Below the pieces are notes generated by a model that saw nothing but the letters and a program-made list of their open reading frames with translations, ran no database searches and had not been told where the DNA came from. From Molanna angustata (taxonomy: Eukaryota > Arthropoda > Insecta > Trichoptera > Molannidae), in NCBI GenBank assembly GCA_963576475.1, contig OY754970.1, positions 28,285,091-28,349,090 on the forward strand: 64,000 bases of DNA, read 5' to 3'. Positions 33,601 through 55,369 of the stretch are shown in pieces. Every line of letters starts with the position of its first letter. Position 1 is the first letter of the stretch. Position numbers and translations under genes: made by a program.

Positions 33601-36600
33601 TCAACTTGTAATCTTTTAAAATACTTTACAACTTTAATTATTACTACGTATTATTAATTTTTTTAGGGTTTTACTCCAAGGTGCCGATCTTCTTTTAGCT
33701 TTTGGCAGAAGATATGGTCTGGTCGGAAGAAACGGTCTTGGTAAGACTACACTATTGAGAATGATCTCAAATAAAAGCTTACGCATTCCTTCCCATGTAT
33801 CCATATTACATGTTGAACAGGAAGTTGTTGGAGATGACACTCCAGCATTGCAGAGTGTATTAGAATGTGATATTGTCAGGGAGACTCTTTTACATAGAGA
33901 AAAAGAGATAACATCCATTTTAAATGGCGGGTAAGATTTATTAGGAATATTCATTCAGTAAATAATAAAAAAAAATAATAGAAGACTGCTCGAAAGTCCA
34001 CCTAATAGATGGAAGGACAGTTGGACCTTTTTCTCTCAGAATAATCCACCTTCACAAACAGGTCATATGACCGATCTATCAAATTGTATCTCTCCATCAG
34101 TATCTCAACCTTCATTCGACATATTGTCTATGTACCATTATATTGAAATTGTATAGTGTCAGAACTTTTCAAGCCTTCCTACAAAATGTATGGTTATTAA
34201 ATATATACAAGTAATAAGCTGCCTTAATTTCAAAACTAAAAATACAAATCTAATTCAATCTATGCTTATAACTTACCTACTCAATGCCTGCATGCATTCA
34301 AATTACTATTACGATTAATACATACCTACTTACTGCTTTGTTCTCCATTACAAAGGTAGGTTCGTAGCGAAAATTCGAATTTGTAATAGGATTTGAGAGC
34401 CGTGAGTAGGCTGCTGATTGTGTCACTTGAATTCAATGATGAAATATTCTGCTGAATCAAAGAATATTTTCTTTTAAATATAACTAAACTATTCCATAAA
34501 AGCAGAGAGTATAATTAATTATTTAAATATGATTTGAATATTATTTTTTTATTTTCAGTGCTACCGATCCTTCACTATCATCGGAACTGACAGAAGTGTA
34601 TGCTCAACTGGAGCATATAGAATCAGACAAAGCACCGGCCAGGGCTTCCATAATTCTAAATGGTCTAGGATTTAGTGCAGAGATGCAAGCTCGTCCCACC
34701 AGAACGTTTTCTGGTGGCTGGAGAATGAGGCTTGCTCTAGCTAGAGCACTCTTTTCAAGGTAGATGTTATTTTATAAGTAATTTGTATTTATTAAAAAAA
34801 TTACTCATTATCATTTTTTTAATCAATTTGTGTTTTGTGGTCAGTCAATATGATTATTGATGTTAATAACTTTGCAACAGAATTTTCTGTTACCAACCCA
34901 ATTAAGACAAGTAGGAATAAGTACTTGCATTACATACGAACGGACAGTATTTCGCGATGTACTCAGAATTTTTTTAATCTCGTTTTAATTGAATATAATA
35001 ATAGTAAAAAAATGTAACTATATAGATATATCATAAAAAGATTACATTTACTCAAGGAAATTGAACACATCATAACATAAACATAAGATGAATGAAGAAT
35101 AATGTTATTGTGGCTATCTCCATATAAAAAAGTACATGGCGGCATTAATATGTCACGTGATCCTTCCAAGAAAAATAAATATATAGAAATATTACATAAA
35201 GTTATTTTTAAAAATATATTAATTAGACAGGTAGGTGCTTGATTAGTAATCTTGTGCTTGATTAGTAATTAGTGACTAGCGCGCTTGATTAGTAATCTCA
35301 ATGTTGCAGGTTCAGATCTCACCTCGACTGATTCCATTCACTGACAGCGCAAACATTTATGCTTTAACTAAGTTTAGTTTGTCGATCGACAATTCTTGAT
35401 TGAACTCTATTGTATGTAGATATACATATTATATATCATCATCATCGTCAGCCTGTGTTTGCCCACTGCAGGACATAGGCCTCCCCTCTCCTTCTCCACT
35501 CCTCCCGTTCCTGTGCGACTCCCATCCACTGTGGTCCAACAAATCTTTTTATGTCGTCCATCCATCTATTAGGTGGTCGCCCTTGTGGTCTCTTGTCGCC
35601 TCTCGGTCTCCACTCCACCAGTCTTTGAGTCCATCTATTATCGGTCATTCTTGATAGGTGTCCTGCCCATCTCCACTTCTGCATGGCTATTCTCTCAACC
35701 ACATCGGACAGTTTCGTCTGACTGCGTATCCAGTCATTCCTCTTCCTGTCTTCTAGTTTTATTGCCAACATTATTCTTTCCATCTTCCTTTGTGCTATAC
35801 GCAGCTTGTTGGCAGACAATTTGGTTAAAGTGGTTGTTTCCATGCCATAAGTGAATATTGGCAGAATGCACTGCTCAAACACCCTTGCCTTCAGAGAATT
35901 TGGTATGGGGCTACGAAAGGTGTTATCGAGTTTCCCAAAGGCCGCCCATGCAAGACTTATTCTTCTCTCAATTTCTATGGTTTGATTGTCTCTGCCTAGG
36001 GTCATCTTATGTCCAAGGTATATATAGTGATCAACCTCTTCCACTGGAAGGCAATAATTGCTTGTGTCTAAGTTTGTCATTATTTTCATTTTCTTGACAT
36101 TCATTTTTAAACCAATTGAAGCAGATATACCTTCTAGTTGGCTGATCATTTCCACCATTTCATCGACATCCACAGATTAACACAATATCATCGGCGAATC
36201 GCAAATTGTTTAATCGCTCTCCGTCGATAGTTATTTCAGAGTGGACGGCTACAAACAGCGTCTGTTCCCCATGTTAGGGGCGGCTGAACTACATACTCAC
36301 CAACCCGTTTGGCAAGCGTGGTGTTTTAATAACATATTTTATATATAAAACAAATAATACTTGGTTTTCATTCTATTAAATTTAATTGTTGATTATCGAC
36401 ACATTTCATGCAAGGCACATCGTCAGAACAATGCTCGACAAGACTGAAACTAGTGGTTATATACAAAATTTACATGTCAGGTGTATAAATCTTTTTGTTT
36501 TAAATGTTTGAAAAACAAATTATATAATGCAAATGAATCTATACAAATTTCTAATTTTTTTATTAAATAAAATGAATGTAGATGGGTCACTGTTTCTTGC

Positions 36601-39600
36601 ATTATGTAACTTATTTTTCAAATATTCAAAACCAACAGTTTTACACACCTGATATGTAAATTTTGTATATAACCACTTGTTACAGTCTTGTAGAGTATTA
36701 TTCTGACAATGTGCCTTGCACGAAAAACGTTGATAATCAAATAAATTTAACAGTACGAAAACAAAGTATTTTTTATTTATATTTATAATATCTCTACATA
36801 TACGCTTCATTTAAGGAATGGATGAGGATGTACCTTCTTGTTACAAGGACATATTCATTATATTTAAAAAAAATATATTAGTATGAACAATTTTCTGTAC
36901 CCCGTATAAGTGGTGAGTTCTTTGCCTGATGACAATTTCTTCAAACTAACCGGTGTTTTATAATTACTGTTGTTAACGATATGTTGTATGTTATATAATG
37001 TTTGCTTTCAATATTGATGTTCAGTCACTTTATTTCAGACCAGATTTATTACTACTTGATGAACCCACAAACATGTTGGACATTAAAGCAATTATTTGGT
37101 TAGAAAATTATCTTCAGAATTGGCCAACTACACTTTTGGTTGTTTCTCACGACCGGAACTTCTTGGATTCAGTTCCTACTGATATATTACATTTACATTC
37201 ACAAAGACTAGAGGCTTACAGGTATTATTTAACCTATCATTACTTAACTTTCAATATCATCATTGGTTCTATAAAACTTCTTATGTGTGCGCGGTTGCTT
37301 TGTTACGTTTATGTGTATTAACCGTGTACCAAATCATAAATAAATGCAAATTTTGCAAGAGAAGCTAAAAACATTTTTAAATCTTTTGTAAAAAAAGTTT
37401 TAAACTGTTTATGATCTGTAGCATTTTATACGCATTTTGCAATAAAGATTTTAAATTGAAAATATGAAATTTGACGAGACAAACACTTTAACACCAAAGC
37501 CTCATTTTCTAAAAAAATGTAAATGTAAAAATTTAACAGGTTTCATAGAACGAACAACAATATTTATTTAAAAATTATTTTATTTTGATTTTATTATTTA
37601 AGTTACTCATTTATTGTATTAAACTTTACAAAATAGTGTTTTTATTTTTTCATTAAAATTCACTATCAATTTTTGGTTGTATATAAGTTAGCATAAATCC
37701 CCATTCCAACTTATTTCAAAACGTATCCCTGGACAGCCTATGTGTCGGCTTGATAGACTGTAGATACTATTTAAACATGGATTGTTTTGATTCCGCCGGT
37801 TGCCCAGACTTGTCTCCCAGGATTATGTTTCTGTTTTTGAAGTCTTTCAATCTCAAAAATACATGAAATAACTATTCAAATATTTGTTCCATATGCAACT
37901 TTATTCATAATCAAGTGATGATCAAATGACTTGTATAGTAATATTTATATCATCAGCAATGACACATTTGTTTTCAGAGGAAACTATGAGCAATTCCACA
38001 AGACGAAGACTGAAAAGTTGAAAAACCAACAAAGGGAGTTTGAAGCCCAGCAACAGCACAGAGCCCATGTCCAAGAGTTTATCGATCGATTTAGGTACAA
38101 TGCTAACAGAGCTTCCTCTGTTCAGTCAAAAATCAAAATGTTAGAAAAATTGTAAGTATCATTAATTTTTATTGAATATCTGTATGAATATTATTTTTTA
38201 TTTTTCACATCTACCTAACTTTGCCTCAGATGTTTCTTAAGACCTCTGTTTATATTTAAAGGAACATTAAATTCTATTTTAAAGAGGCCTTTTTTAAAAA
38301 TATACAGGGTGATAACTGAAATGTTATTCCTAGGTCACACAATGGAAAATGCTATTGTTGTTTGTGTGAAACTTATTTGCTTAATTGCATATTAGTAAGA
38401 ATTTGCAATTTATTTTTATAAATACAGTGGTACCTCGACATACGAGTGCCCCAACATACGAGTTTTTCGAGATACGAGCCGGCGAGCGAGTAATTTTTTA
38501 CTTTGAGTTACGAGCGAAATTCGAGATACGAGTTCGGTTTAGCAGGTCGGCAGGTAGCACGTGACCGCGCATGTACGGCCACATCCACCACGGTCAGTGA
38601 ATCAGTTAGCAGCGTGCTCCCGCTGTGATAAGTTGTGTTCGGGTAGTGTTTTGTATTGCGTTTACATTTACAGTTGTAGTTCATTTATTTTTATAACCAT
38701 GGATCGGAAGAAAGTTTGTGAAAAGTCAAGTGCTAAGAAAAAGATGATGAGTATTGAATTAAAACGTGAAATTATAGAAAAACATGAGAAAGGTGTTCGA
38801 GTTGTTGACTTGTGATCTTTTTAATGACACTTGCCTAACTCATTTCTGGAACATTCTGAGAGGGAGGAAGAAACAAACCTCCTTGGACGTGTTTTTTTCT
38901 AAACGGCCTACAGGTGAAAGCGAGAAAAATGTAGGGTAAAAGGCAAAGACCAGTGAGGATATCTAATTTATTTCTTTACATTCCCTTTTTTGTTTTTGTA
39001 CAATAAATATTTGTCATTTATAAATACGTTTTTATTATTCAAAACCATGTAACAAAAATAACTGGGGTGACATTTTGGGGGTTGGAACGGATTAATGGTA
39101 GTTCAATTGTTTTGTATGGTGAAATTTGCTTCGAGATACGAGCAAGGTTGCGGAACGAATTAAACTCGTATGTCGAGGTACCACTGTAATAGATATAATC
39201 TGTCACATTGTGTTACACAACAATTTTTTTTTTCATTATTTGTATAATATGTTATGCGTTTTTTTTTCTTCTAGACCTGAATTGAAACCTATAGAAAAGG
39301 AAGTTGAAGTTACTTTAAGGTTTCCCGAAACTTTGCCTCTGTCTCCCCCTATACTTCAACTGGACGAAGTCAGCTTTCATTATAATCCCGGAAATAAGAT
39401 TTTCAATAATGTTAATTTAGGAGCTACATTAGAATCTAGAATATGTATCGTGAGTATTTATTACTTCATTAATAATTAAAAAATATTATCATATCTAGAG
39501 TGTAGCTAAATTTTAATTAACCAAATCAAGACGGGTAGGTACAAGTACTTGCATTCCCTACGGATGGCCAGTATTTCGCGTCGCACACAGTTTTTTTTCA

Positions 39601-42600
39601 ATCTCGTTCTAATTGAATATAATAACGGTAAAAAAAAATCTTACGATGTAGATATATGATAAAAAGAACAAAGATAAACAAAAGATCACATAAGCTCAAT
39701 GAAATTGAACACTTCATTATATAATCATAAGATAAATGAAGAATAATGTTATCGTACTTATCTCCATACAAAAAAGTACATGGCGTCATCGATATGTCAC
39801 ACGATCCTTCCGGCATTTGATGTAGATAAGGAATATGCCCCGATTGTGTATTGGTAAGGATCGAATTCAATGTAGAATGTTGAGCGGGAAACAACTAAAT
39901 GAACTGGCGCAGTATCGCTCTTTCCTACGCGCATGCGTATTACATCCTTACAAAGCGCGGGAGAGTGTGAATTTCACCGGCGATGATCGATGAATTTCAG
40001 TGTTTAGAGTTCTTAATTTTTTAAAGAATTTAACAATTGTTTTGTTGATTCACCGCCAGATGTCTTGAAGTAAAATATTTAGGAGTAATATTCATCCAAT
40101 TTTCGTCTCAATCAAGTATGAATTTACTGAGATATGAAGGTTCACAATTGTGTATAGCCATGAGGGCATGTATAGATGACGCTCGGCATTTAGGCACGCT
40201 ACCGGTGGGCATCTATACATGACGCTCGTCTTAAAAAGGTTAATTCTTAATTTTTCTGTACTATAATAACTTATATAATCTGTAGTGTTTCCAAAATTGA
40301 GTTTGGTATAACGTCATCATAAAAATATACGACCCATCAATAATAATAGATAATACATAGACCATCCTTTTGTTAACAATGGATCCATATTTTTCTAATT
40401 TCACTTAATTTTTGCTAATATCTATTAATTAAATTTCAATGTTAATTAGGTGTGTTCATAATTATCACGATTTGTATGCAAAATTTATTGAAACAATACC
40501 AAATAAATACATTTTGTGATTATGATCTGTACTTTCCCATTTTTTGATTACTAGGTGTAAATGTTTTTAATTTGGAATAACTTACTTTCTTTAAACCTCA
40601 AATGGTGTAAGGTTTTTCTTGCCTTCCCCAATAGGAACATGGCATGATGGAATGTATGTATGTGATCAATGATGATAATGTTAAACGCTATGTCACCCTT
40701 CCATGTAAACTTTGACATATTTCAATAAAATGTTGTTAAAACTGTTTTTTTTACTTGTTGATGATCAATGATTCTTATATTCTATTCTATATAGCTTCTC
40801 GGGCAAATAACAGGTACAATTAATTTAACTCGCACCCAATAACAATTTGCCACATTCTGGAGACTTACGATATTAATCGTGTCAGATATCCAGACTGAAA
40901 ACTCAATTAAAAACTGTGTCTCCACCGGGAATCGAACCCGGGACCTTTGGATCAGCAGTCAAATACCCAACCAACTGAGCTACGAATATGTATTTATTTT
41001 TCAAAATATTATGAATATTCATCACCAATGTATTGAAATCGGCATTTCTAATGATTTAATATTTCAAAGCCGCCATTTTTAATGATATAAATGTGTCATG
41101 TCGTAAAAAATATGAAGAACACATTTCGTGTTATTTCATCATTTTATTGAACATAAATAACCTCATTTTAACGTTAGTTAAATATTTTCTTTATAAACCT
41201 TAAAAAATCAAATTCATTTGATTTATTTCACTATTTATAATCAGATTATGAAATAAATAAAATTATGATTTTTTATGAGTGGTTACATTGAAATGAGTGT
41301 TCGATTGCTAAATGACATACGTTTTATATGGGATTTTTTTCTTTTCTCTATGACATAATTACATTAAATTTTCCATCTTTGTTTTTTGTACACAGAAAAT
41401 GAGAAACAGATATATCAATGAAAGAAGTATTTTTGTTTGCTAATATCAAAGTCAAGCCTGGGCAAATTATATAATATCTGTAAGCTATGAGCTATTAGTA
41501 TGTGTAATACTGTTTCGAGATGCATTAGCATTATTTTGTTAATAAATTTAAAGGACAATTATTTGTCATACACATAAATTTTCTAGGTCTTAAGAAACGT
41601 TTGTGTAGGTACCTTAAAATTGTGCACCTTTGACATTTAATGATAATATTTAAATTATAAATTAATAATGTTTTATTTTTCTAGGTTGGTGACAATGGTG
41701 CGGGTAAAACGACTCTTTTGAAAATAATCATGGGACTTTTAACACCCACATCTGGAATGAGACATGTTCACAGAAGTTTGAAGTTTGGATACTTTTCCCA
41801 ACACCATGTTGATCAACTGGATATGAATGTCAATTCTGTGGAACTCCTACAGCAGACTTATCCTGGTAATTTATCAATTATATGTGTTCAATAAAAACAT
41901 AATATTAACTGTGATTTAATTGATTAATTTTAACTACTAGCAACATATAGAACTTGCACCTACATCATAAAACTTATACTGGAGAAAATTCAAAGAAAAA
42001 TTTATTATTATTGATGCCCAGTATTTCAATCCATGATTGAAAACTGCCGATTTTTTCTATGGTTTTAGGCATGTCTATAGTTAATCGAAACTTGGCGTTA
42101 TTTCATGTACAAAATAAACTGGATTGTCGATTCCGAACTGTCAAAATTAAATTGTCGTTTTCTGGACGATTAAGAGCATTAATCATGAATCTATTGTTGT
42201 CGTCAATCTGTCATATGTCTCATTTCAATGAAGATAAGTTTATTTTGTGTTCTCATTTTAGATTTATATGAGTTTATGTTATCAATGTTTTCAAACAGTA
42301 ATATATTTCTGTGACATTGAAATTATCGATTAACGAAATAACGATTCATAATTCTTTAAGTGTGAAATAATAACAATTGAATCTCTTCGCTTTGCATGAA
42401 TTGGATTACAATCAAAGATTTTAATTGAAGAATTTGACAAACATTAAAAAACAAACATGGATACGTATAAATAATGTTTATCTCATTCTGTTCTTATTTA
42501 TATATTTTTACAAATTACCTGTATGTGATAACAGAATTATGACCCCTATTCAATGCGCTTTGTAGCGTGATTTATCAAAAATAGTTATTGACATGATTTC

Positions 42601-44028
42601 TAATAAATACACGCGATAATGTAAATGACCAATTATAAAATAAATTGATTCTTTTTTACAAGCTCATATTGTAACTTCAGAAAAACAAAGTAATTATTTT
42701 GATGAATAAGATAAATGTAAATAAAATATATGAAATGAAGACAAGTTGTAACAAGTTGATTTGTTATGTTTTTATATTGGTTAATGTTATTAGAATTTTT
42801 TTTTCATGTGATAATGATACAATAAAACATCTACTAAAGCACTTTGTGACTTCTTAAAGCTAACAGCGATACTTTTTATTGATTTATACAAAACACATGG
42901 GCAATGATGATGATATATATTAGAATATAACAATTAATACAAAATAATCATATATTTCGTATTTCTGAGCTAATAACATAACCTCATTGTACATCTTGCT
43001 TGTCATACGGAACAAGCACATCTTGCTTATTAAACGGTCCAAAACCATAGATCTACGATTAGTTGATTTTGTCAGCATTGTGAATTAAAATAACCAAATT
43101 TCTGGATTGGCGATTATGAATTCAATTAATAATTAGCTCCATTTTGATTCTGTATGGAAATTACCACTCTTTTGTCTTTCAAAATGTATCGTGTATCTCG
43201 ATGTATTTGCATTATTTAAATTAGTTGGTTAGTAAAGATTGCTGAATGTCAATCCATTATATCAATGATTGATTTTCAAATCATTTTTAATAACCAAAAC
43301 ACGTATAGATTTGGTTTTTTTATAATATTTATTACTTTCATCTTTTTTCAAAAATTTTAACATAGGTAAATGTTTGCATATTCAACCATATAATCTTTTT
43401 AATCATAGGGAAAAGTGCAGAAGAATATCGTCGTCAGTTGGGCAGCTTTGGAGTGAGCGGTGACCTTGCTCTTCAAACTGTGGGTAGTCTCTCTGGAGGT
43501 CAGAAATCTCGTGTGGCTTTCTCCAGAATGTGTATGGGTGAACCCAACTTCCTTGTTCTTGATGAACCTACAAATCACTTGGATATAGAAACCATTGAAG
43601 CGTTGGGGAAGGGTATCACCAAATACAATGTAAGTCAGACCCCTCTAATTCATTCTACTATATTTAAGATCTGCTTTTATATTTTGTAATTTTACATTAT
43701 ATTTTGAGGCACTCTGAATTCAATATCTTCTCACGTTTTAGAGGGGATCCAAGCAAAAAAAAACAACTTGAAATCTGCGCAGCCCTCATCATCTTTCAAG
43801 TTATTTGCCAATAACTATACTTTGCACAAAGCTAAATACATAATATACTTTCTGTTTTTATTTCAGGGTGGAGTTATATTGGTTTCTCACGACGAGAGAC
43901 TAATCCGCATGGTTTGCAAGGAGTTGTGGGTATGTGGTAATGGATCTGTATGCAGTATAGAAGGCGGATTCGACGAATACAGAAAAATAGTTGAAAGAGA
44001 GCTTCTTGAAGCTCAGTCGGCTAAATAG
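30674..44028 (+). CDS. ABCF3: ABCF3, soluble twin-ATPase ABC protein (12 exons, 707 aa)
   Basis: Exons: 30674-30746, 30890-30992, 31776-31947, 33030-33244, 33667-33930, 34559-34759, 37039-37221, 37978-38151, 39275-39449, 41685-41865, 43409-43629, 43867-44028. All are GT-AG and sum to 2124 nt. There are no membrane segments. Domain 1: Walker [10 protein letters not shown] (208-216), signature FSGGW (326-330), Walker [13 protein letters not shown] (346-357), H-loop VVSHDRNF. The NMLD in place of NHLD is usual for ABCF3. The charged linker (exon 8, [20 protein letters not shown]) is the ABCF inter-domain arm. Domain 2: Walker [10 protein letters not shown] (522-530), signature LSGGQKSR (608-615), Walker [13 protein letters not shown] (628-639), H-loop LVSHDERL. 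Length equals vertebrate ABCF3 (about 709 aa), so the gene is complete and apparently functional. The family (yeast Gcn20, EF3-like ATPases) acts in the cytosol with ribosomes and Gcn1-type regulators. Introns 3, 6, 8 and 9 are loaded with mobile elements. Confidence 0.97.
31995..32065 (-). repeat. Relic arm of the 16336 foldback family
   Basis: The minus strand reads CTGACAA, AAGAAGC, TGTCACTTT, AAAACCGGTCATATCAAA. This lines up with the CTGACGA / GAAGC ... GCTTC / GAAACTGGTCAAATATAAA arm at 16383-16416 but with changes in both core motifs. It lies in ABCF3 intron 3. Confidence 0.45.
32390..32990 (-). pseudogene. Non-LTR retrotransposon fragment with inverted 5' half
   Basis: 32850-32985 on the plus strand encodes [20 protein letters not shown] followed by TTSHRES, the YGSETW region of an RTE-like reverse transcriptase C-terminus. 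The next part of the same protein is on the opposite strand, at about 32800-32560: [52 protein letters not shown]-run at 32391-32402 would be the tail. The two parts are adjacent in related elements but face each other here. It lies in ABCF3 intron 3. Confidence 0.75.
34300..34410 (+). repeat. Short dispersed repeat (second copy 47130-47250)
   Basis: TTGTTCTCCATTACAAAGGT, AGGTTCGTAGCGAAAATTCG and CAAATTACTATTACGATTA recur with few changes in CDR2 intron 5' to its last exon. No coding content. Confidence 0.55.
34890..35168 (+). repeat. Dispersed repeat, copy 1 (partner 39519-39812)
   Basis: AAGTACTTGCATTACATACG, CAGTATTTCGCG, TGAATGAAGAATAATGTTAT, TCTCCATATAAAAAAGTACA and 'tgtcacgtgatccttcc' are matched in order in ABCF3 intron 9. 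The identity is roughly four in five bases over about 290 bp, and both copies have the same orientation. No reading frame is present. Confidence 0.75.
35270..35400 (+). mobile_element. tRNA-derived SINE head fragment
   Basis: GCGCGCTTGATTAGTAATCT (like a D/anticodon arm), then GCAGGTTCAGATCTCACCTC (B-box-like) and 'gactgattccattcac'. It matches the head of the element at 55370-55570. Confidence 0.5.
35440..36235 (-). pseudogene. RTE-like retrotransposon, reverse transcriptase C-terminal half
   Basis: An uninterrupted minus-strand frame (36173-35448) encodes [118 protein letters not shown] and a C-terminus [11 protein letters not shown]. Just upstream (36235-36180), after a frame change, [14 protein letters not shown] supplies the FADD catalytic motif. 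A (ATG)n tail sits at about 35436-35450. The element is 5'-truncated, with one frame break. It lies antisense in ABCF3 intron 6. Confidence 0.9.
36343..36790. repeat. Foldback element with about 145-bp arms and hammerhead-like core, ABCF3 intron 6
   Basis: Left arm (36343-36488) and right arm (36640-36790) are inverted copies. On the arm strand both read TGATTATC, GTGCAAGGCACAT-like, CTACAAGACTG/CGACAAGACTG, AGTGGTTATATACAAAATTT, ACATRTCAGGTGT. In the sense of the right arm, the core reads CTGACAA (36703), GTGCCTTGCAC hairpin, GAAAAACG. The left arm on the minus strand reads CTGACGA (36426-36420), GTGCCTTGCAT, GAAATG. The centre has no reading frame. A SINE body piece follows at 36890-36965. 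Confidence 0.65.
38425..39186 (+). mobile_element. Internally deleted pogo/Tigger DNA transposon in ABCF3 intron 8
   Basis: The ends CAGTGGTACCTCGACATACG and, on the other strand, CAGTGGTACCTCGACATACG are perfect over at least 20 bp, and TA lies on both sides (38423-38424, 39187-39188). A frame from the ATG at 38699 encodes [20 protein letters not shown], then [17 protein letters not shown] and a stop. This is the start of the Tigger transposase with its psq-type helix-turn-helix. A second frame (38856-38939) encodes [17 protein letters not shown], the usual C-terminus. The catalytic DDE core between them has been deleted, so the copy is non-autonomous. Confidence 0.9.
39519..39812 (+). repeat. 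Dispersed repeat, copy 2 (partner 34890-35168)
   Basis: AAGTACTTGCATTCCCTACG, CAGTATTTCGCG, AAATGAAGAATAATGTTATC, TCTCCATACAAAAAAGTACA and 'tgtcacacgatccttcc' line up with copy 1. It lies in ABCF3 intron 9. Downstream, 39820-40260 holds further GC-richer repeat pieces, including a 'gcat.tatacatgacgctcg' motif twice (40168 and 40209). 40260-40870 and 41100-41640 show nothing distinct. Confidence 0.7.
40880..40990 (-). mobile_element. tRNA-like SINE fragment
   Basis: The minus strand has CGTAGCTCAGTTGGTTGGGT (A box, D arm), an anticodon-like stem around CTGCTGA, and CCCGGGTTCGATTCCCGG (perfect T arm). The would-be acceptor halves (ATATTCG and TGGAGAC) do not pair, so it is not a working tRNA gene. 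A relative lies at 52790-52865. Confidence 0.6.
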
Positions 44029-44274
44029 CACAATTTAATACAATTAGCTTGAAATATATTTGTATTCAGTATCATAATGATATAAGACTTATGTCTTATT
44101 CTCTACCGGGTGATAATATTTTAAATTATTATTATTAATGTTCTGTTATTGCAACATTATATTGATATATATTTTATACAATCTGTTTTTGGATACTGTA
44201 ATAATGTAACATTCATATTATGTATAATATGTTTTCTTACAATCATAACTATTTATAAATATTTAACATATTGT

Positions 44275-44280
44275 AATAAA
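44275..44280 (+). terminator. ABCF3 poly(A) signal
   Basis: AATAAA lies about 250 bp after the TAG stop and is followed by a T-rich stretch. It is the first canonical hexamer downstream of the stop. Confidence 0.65.
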
Positions 44281-44299
44281 GTTTATTTAACAACCAAAC

Positions 44300-45376
44300 C
44301 ATTTTGTTGATTATTTAATGTGAAACATGGTATTTATTATCAATAATGGTAATATTGTAATCAACCAATATATAAGTTTTTAATTTGTAAAAACTGACTA
44401 CCTTTCAAATAAAGCAGTTTTAACAGAATATTCAATACCTTTGCTTTTACTACTCAAGACTAAAAATTCTTATTTATGTAGGTAAATTATGATTTTTCCA
44501 AATTTTAACATATTTATATTCTATTTGTTTAAAATAATTGATATTTTTCTTTTTCGTTATAGTCAACTTCATACTTTGTAATTTTTTTTTTCAATGTATG
44601 ACTTCCTGAGTATATTTTTACTTTTCGATTTACCTATTTTATCCTGTGCAAATAAATTGTGATAAGCAAAATTGGGTAAAGAAGAGTATGGTTAAAAAAT
44701 AAATAAAAGACTGGTATATAATATTTTTCTTATATTTTCATTATAAGACTTTTTGTCTTTTTCTGGTAGATGTTGGAATACCAGGGGTCAAAGAATGGTT
44801 TCATACATATTTGGAATGAAATAGGTAAAATAGTTAATATACGTTATTCAATAGATATTTCACAAGTTTTCAGTGAATACATACATAATGATGATAAATA
44901 CATTTTAAAAATAATGAGAATTTATTAAGATCATTAAAAAATGTAAAAGCATAGCATTTATATATATCACAACATAAAGTTGGAGACTCTAAACAAAAAG
45001 TGTGAAATCAGAAAAGTTATGATTTTTTTACTCATTCATGCAAACTAGAAAACAATCAAACCAATTTATACAATTAATATTAAAATTTACATCTTCGTTC
45101 ATCTACTAAAATTAATTAAATACATTTAAAACAACACATTTAAATTATTAATATTAAACTTGTTCACTGTAAAAACAGAAAATGCAAAACTGTGCATGTA
45201 ACTTCAGTAGGAATGACTTTTATAATATCAACATGGGTGTGATCTACCTATGAGTTACTTTTTACTATAGGATAATCTTATTCATAGAATAATCATTATT
45301 TAAGTTAAATGACAAAATTACCAATTTTTTAAGCATAAAACCAAAACATTTGAAAAAATGAAACATTTGAAAGTTT
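44300..45376. other. Convergent spacer between ABCF3 and CDR2
   Basis: AT-rich with no recognisable gene or repeat. Minus-strand AATAAA candidates for CDR2 occur at 45381-45376 (overlapping its stop codon) and at 44927-44922. Confidence 0.5.
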
Positions 45377-54546
<9,170 letters not shown>

Positions 54547-55369
54547 TTAGTTCAACAGGCCTAGAGAGAGGAAGAGGAAGTTCAATAGGCAGGCCATATG
54601 ATATGGTCATAGAATATAATAATTAGTTTTATTCTTATTCTATGGATATAGTGTATCACGGAGATGTGGTAGCCGGGACTTTTTATATTTCTTTTACGTA
54701 GGAATGTAGGTACAAGCTTTCCCGATAAAGGTTATTATTTTTTCCGTATTGAAGATATGTTTTTACAAAAAGTATGTAGGATGTAGGTACATCACAGACT
54801 GTCAAGTCTTCATGACCATTTTTGTTTACAAAATGGATAGGAAGTGAAATAATGAATTTAATATGCTTCAATATAAAAAAACATAATATTTTAAATAATC
54901 TATAAAAACCGCTTATTAATTCATTTTCTCGTAACTGTAATAAAAAAATATCGCACAAAAAATAATGACAATAATTAAATATGATATTTTTTGAGGTGGA
55001 TAGTTACTGAAATATTATAAAATATCATGACATATCATGACACAATAAATATTACGTAAACGTATAAAAAATTACGTAATATGTTTAATCACGCGTTCGA
55101 ATGCTATATTCAATTAAAAAATAATAATCGAAAACTTTGTACTCGCATTCATTTTATTTTTCAACATAACAGGAAAATATTATTATACCTATATTATTAA
55201 ATATTATTATATCAATAATATTTGAATTGAATCTGTAAAATTATTCATTCAATTCAATAATATTTGATAGAATCAATCACACAAATAAATCATTAGTATA
55301 GAGAAATAATTTATCAACGTCTGTTTTTAGAAGGAAAACGATTGACAGTAAATCAAACAATGTGATGGA

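Noticed and set aside
40900..40990. Possible tRNA gene on the minus strand with a perfect T arm
   Set aside because: The acceptor halves do not pair, and relatives with the same layout occur elsewhere in the window. A tRNA-derived repeat is more likely.
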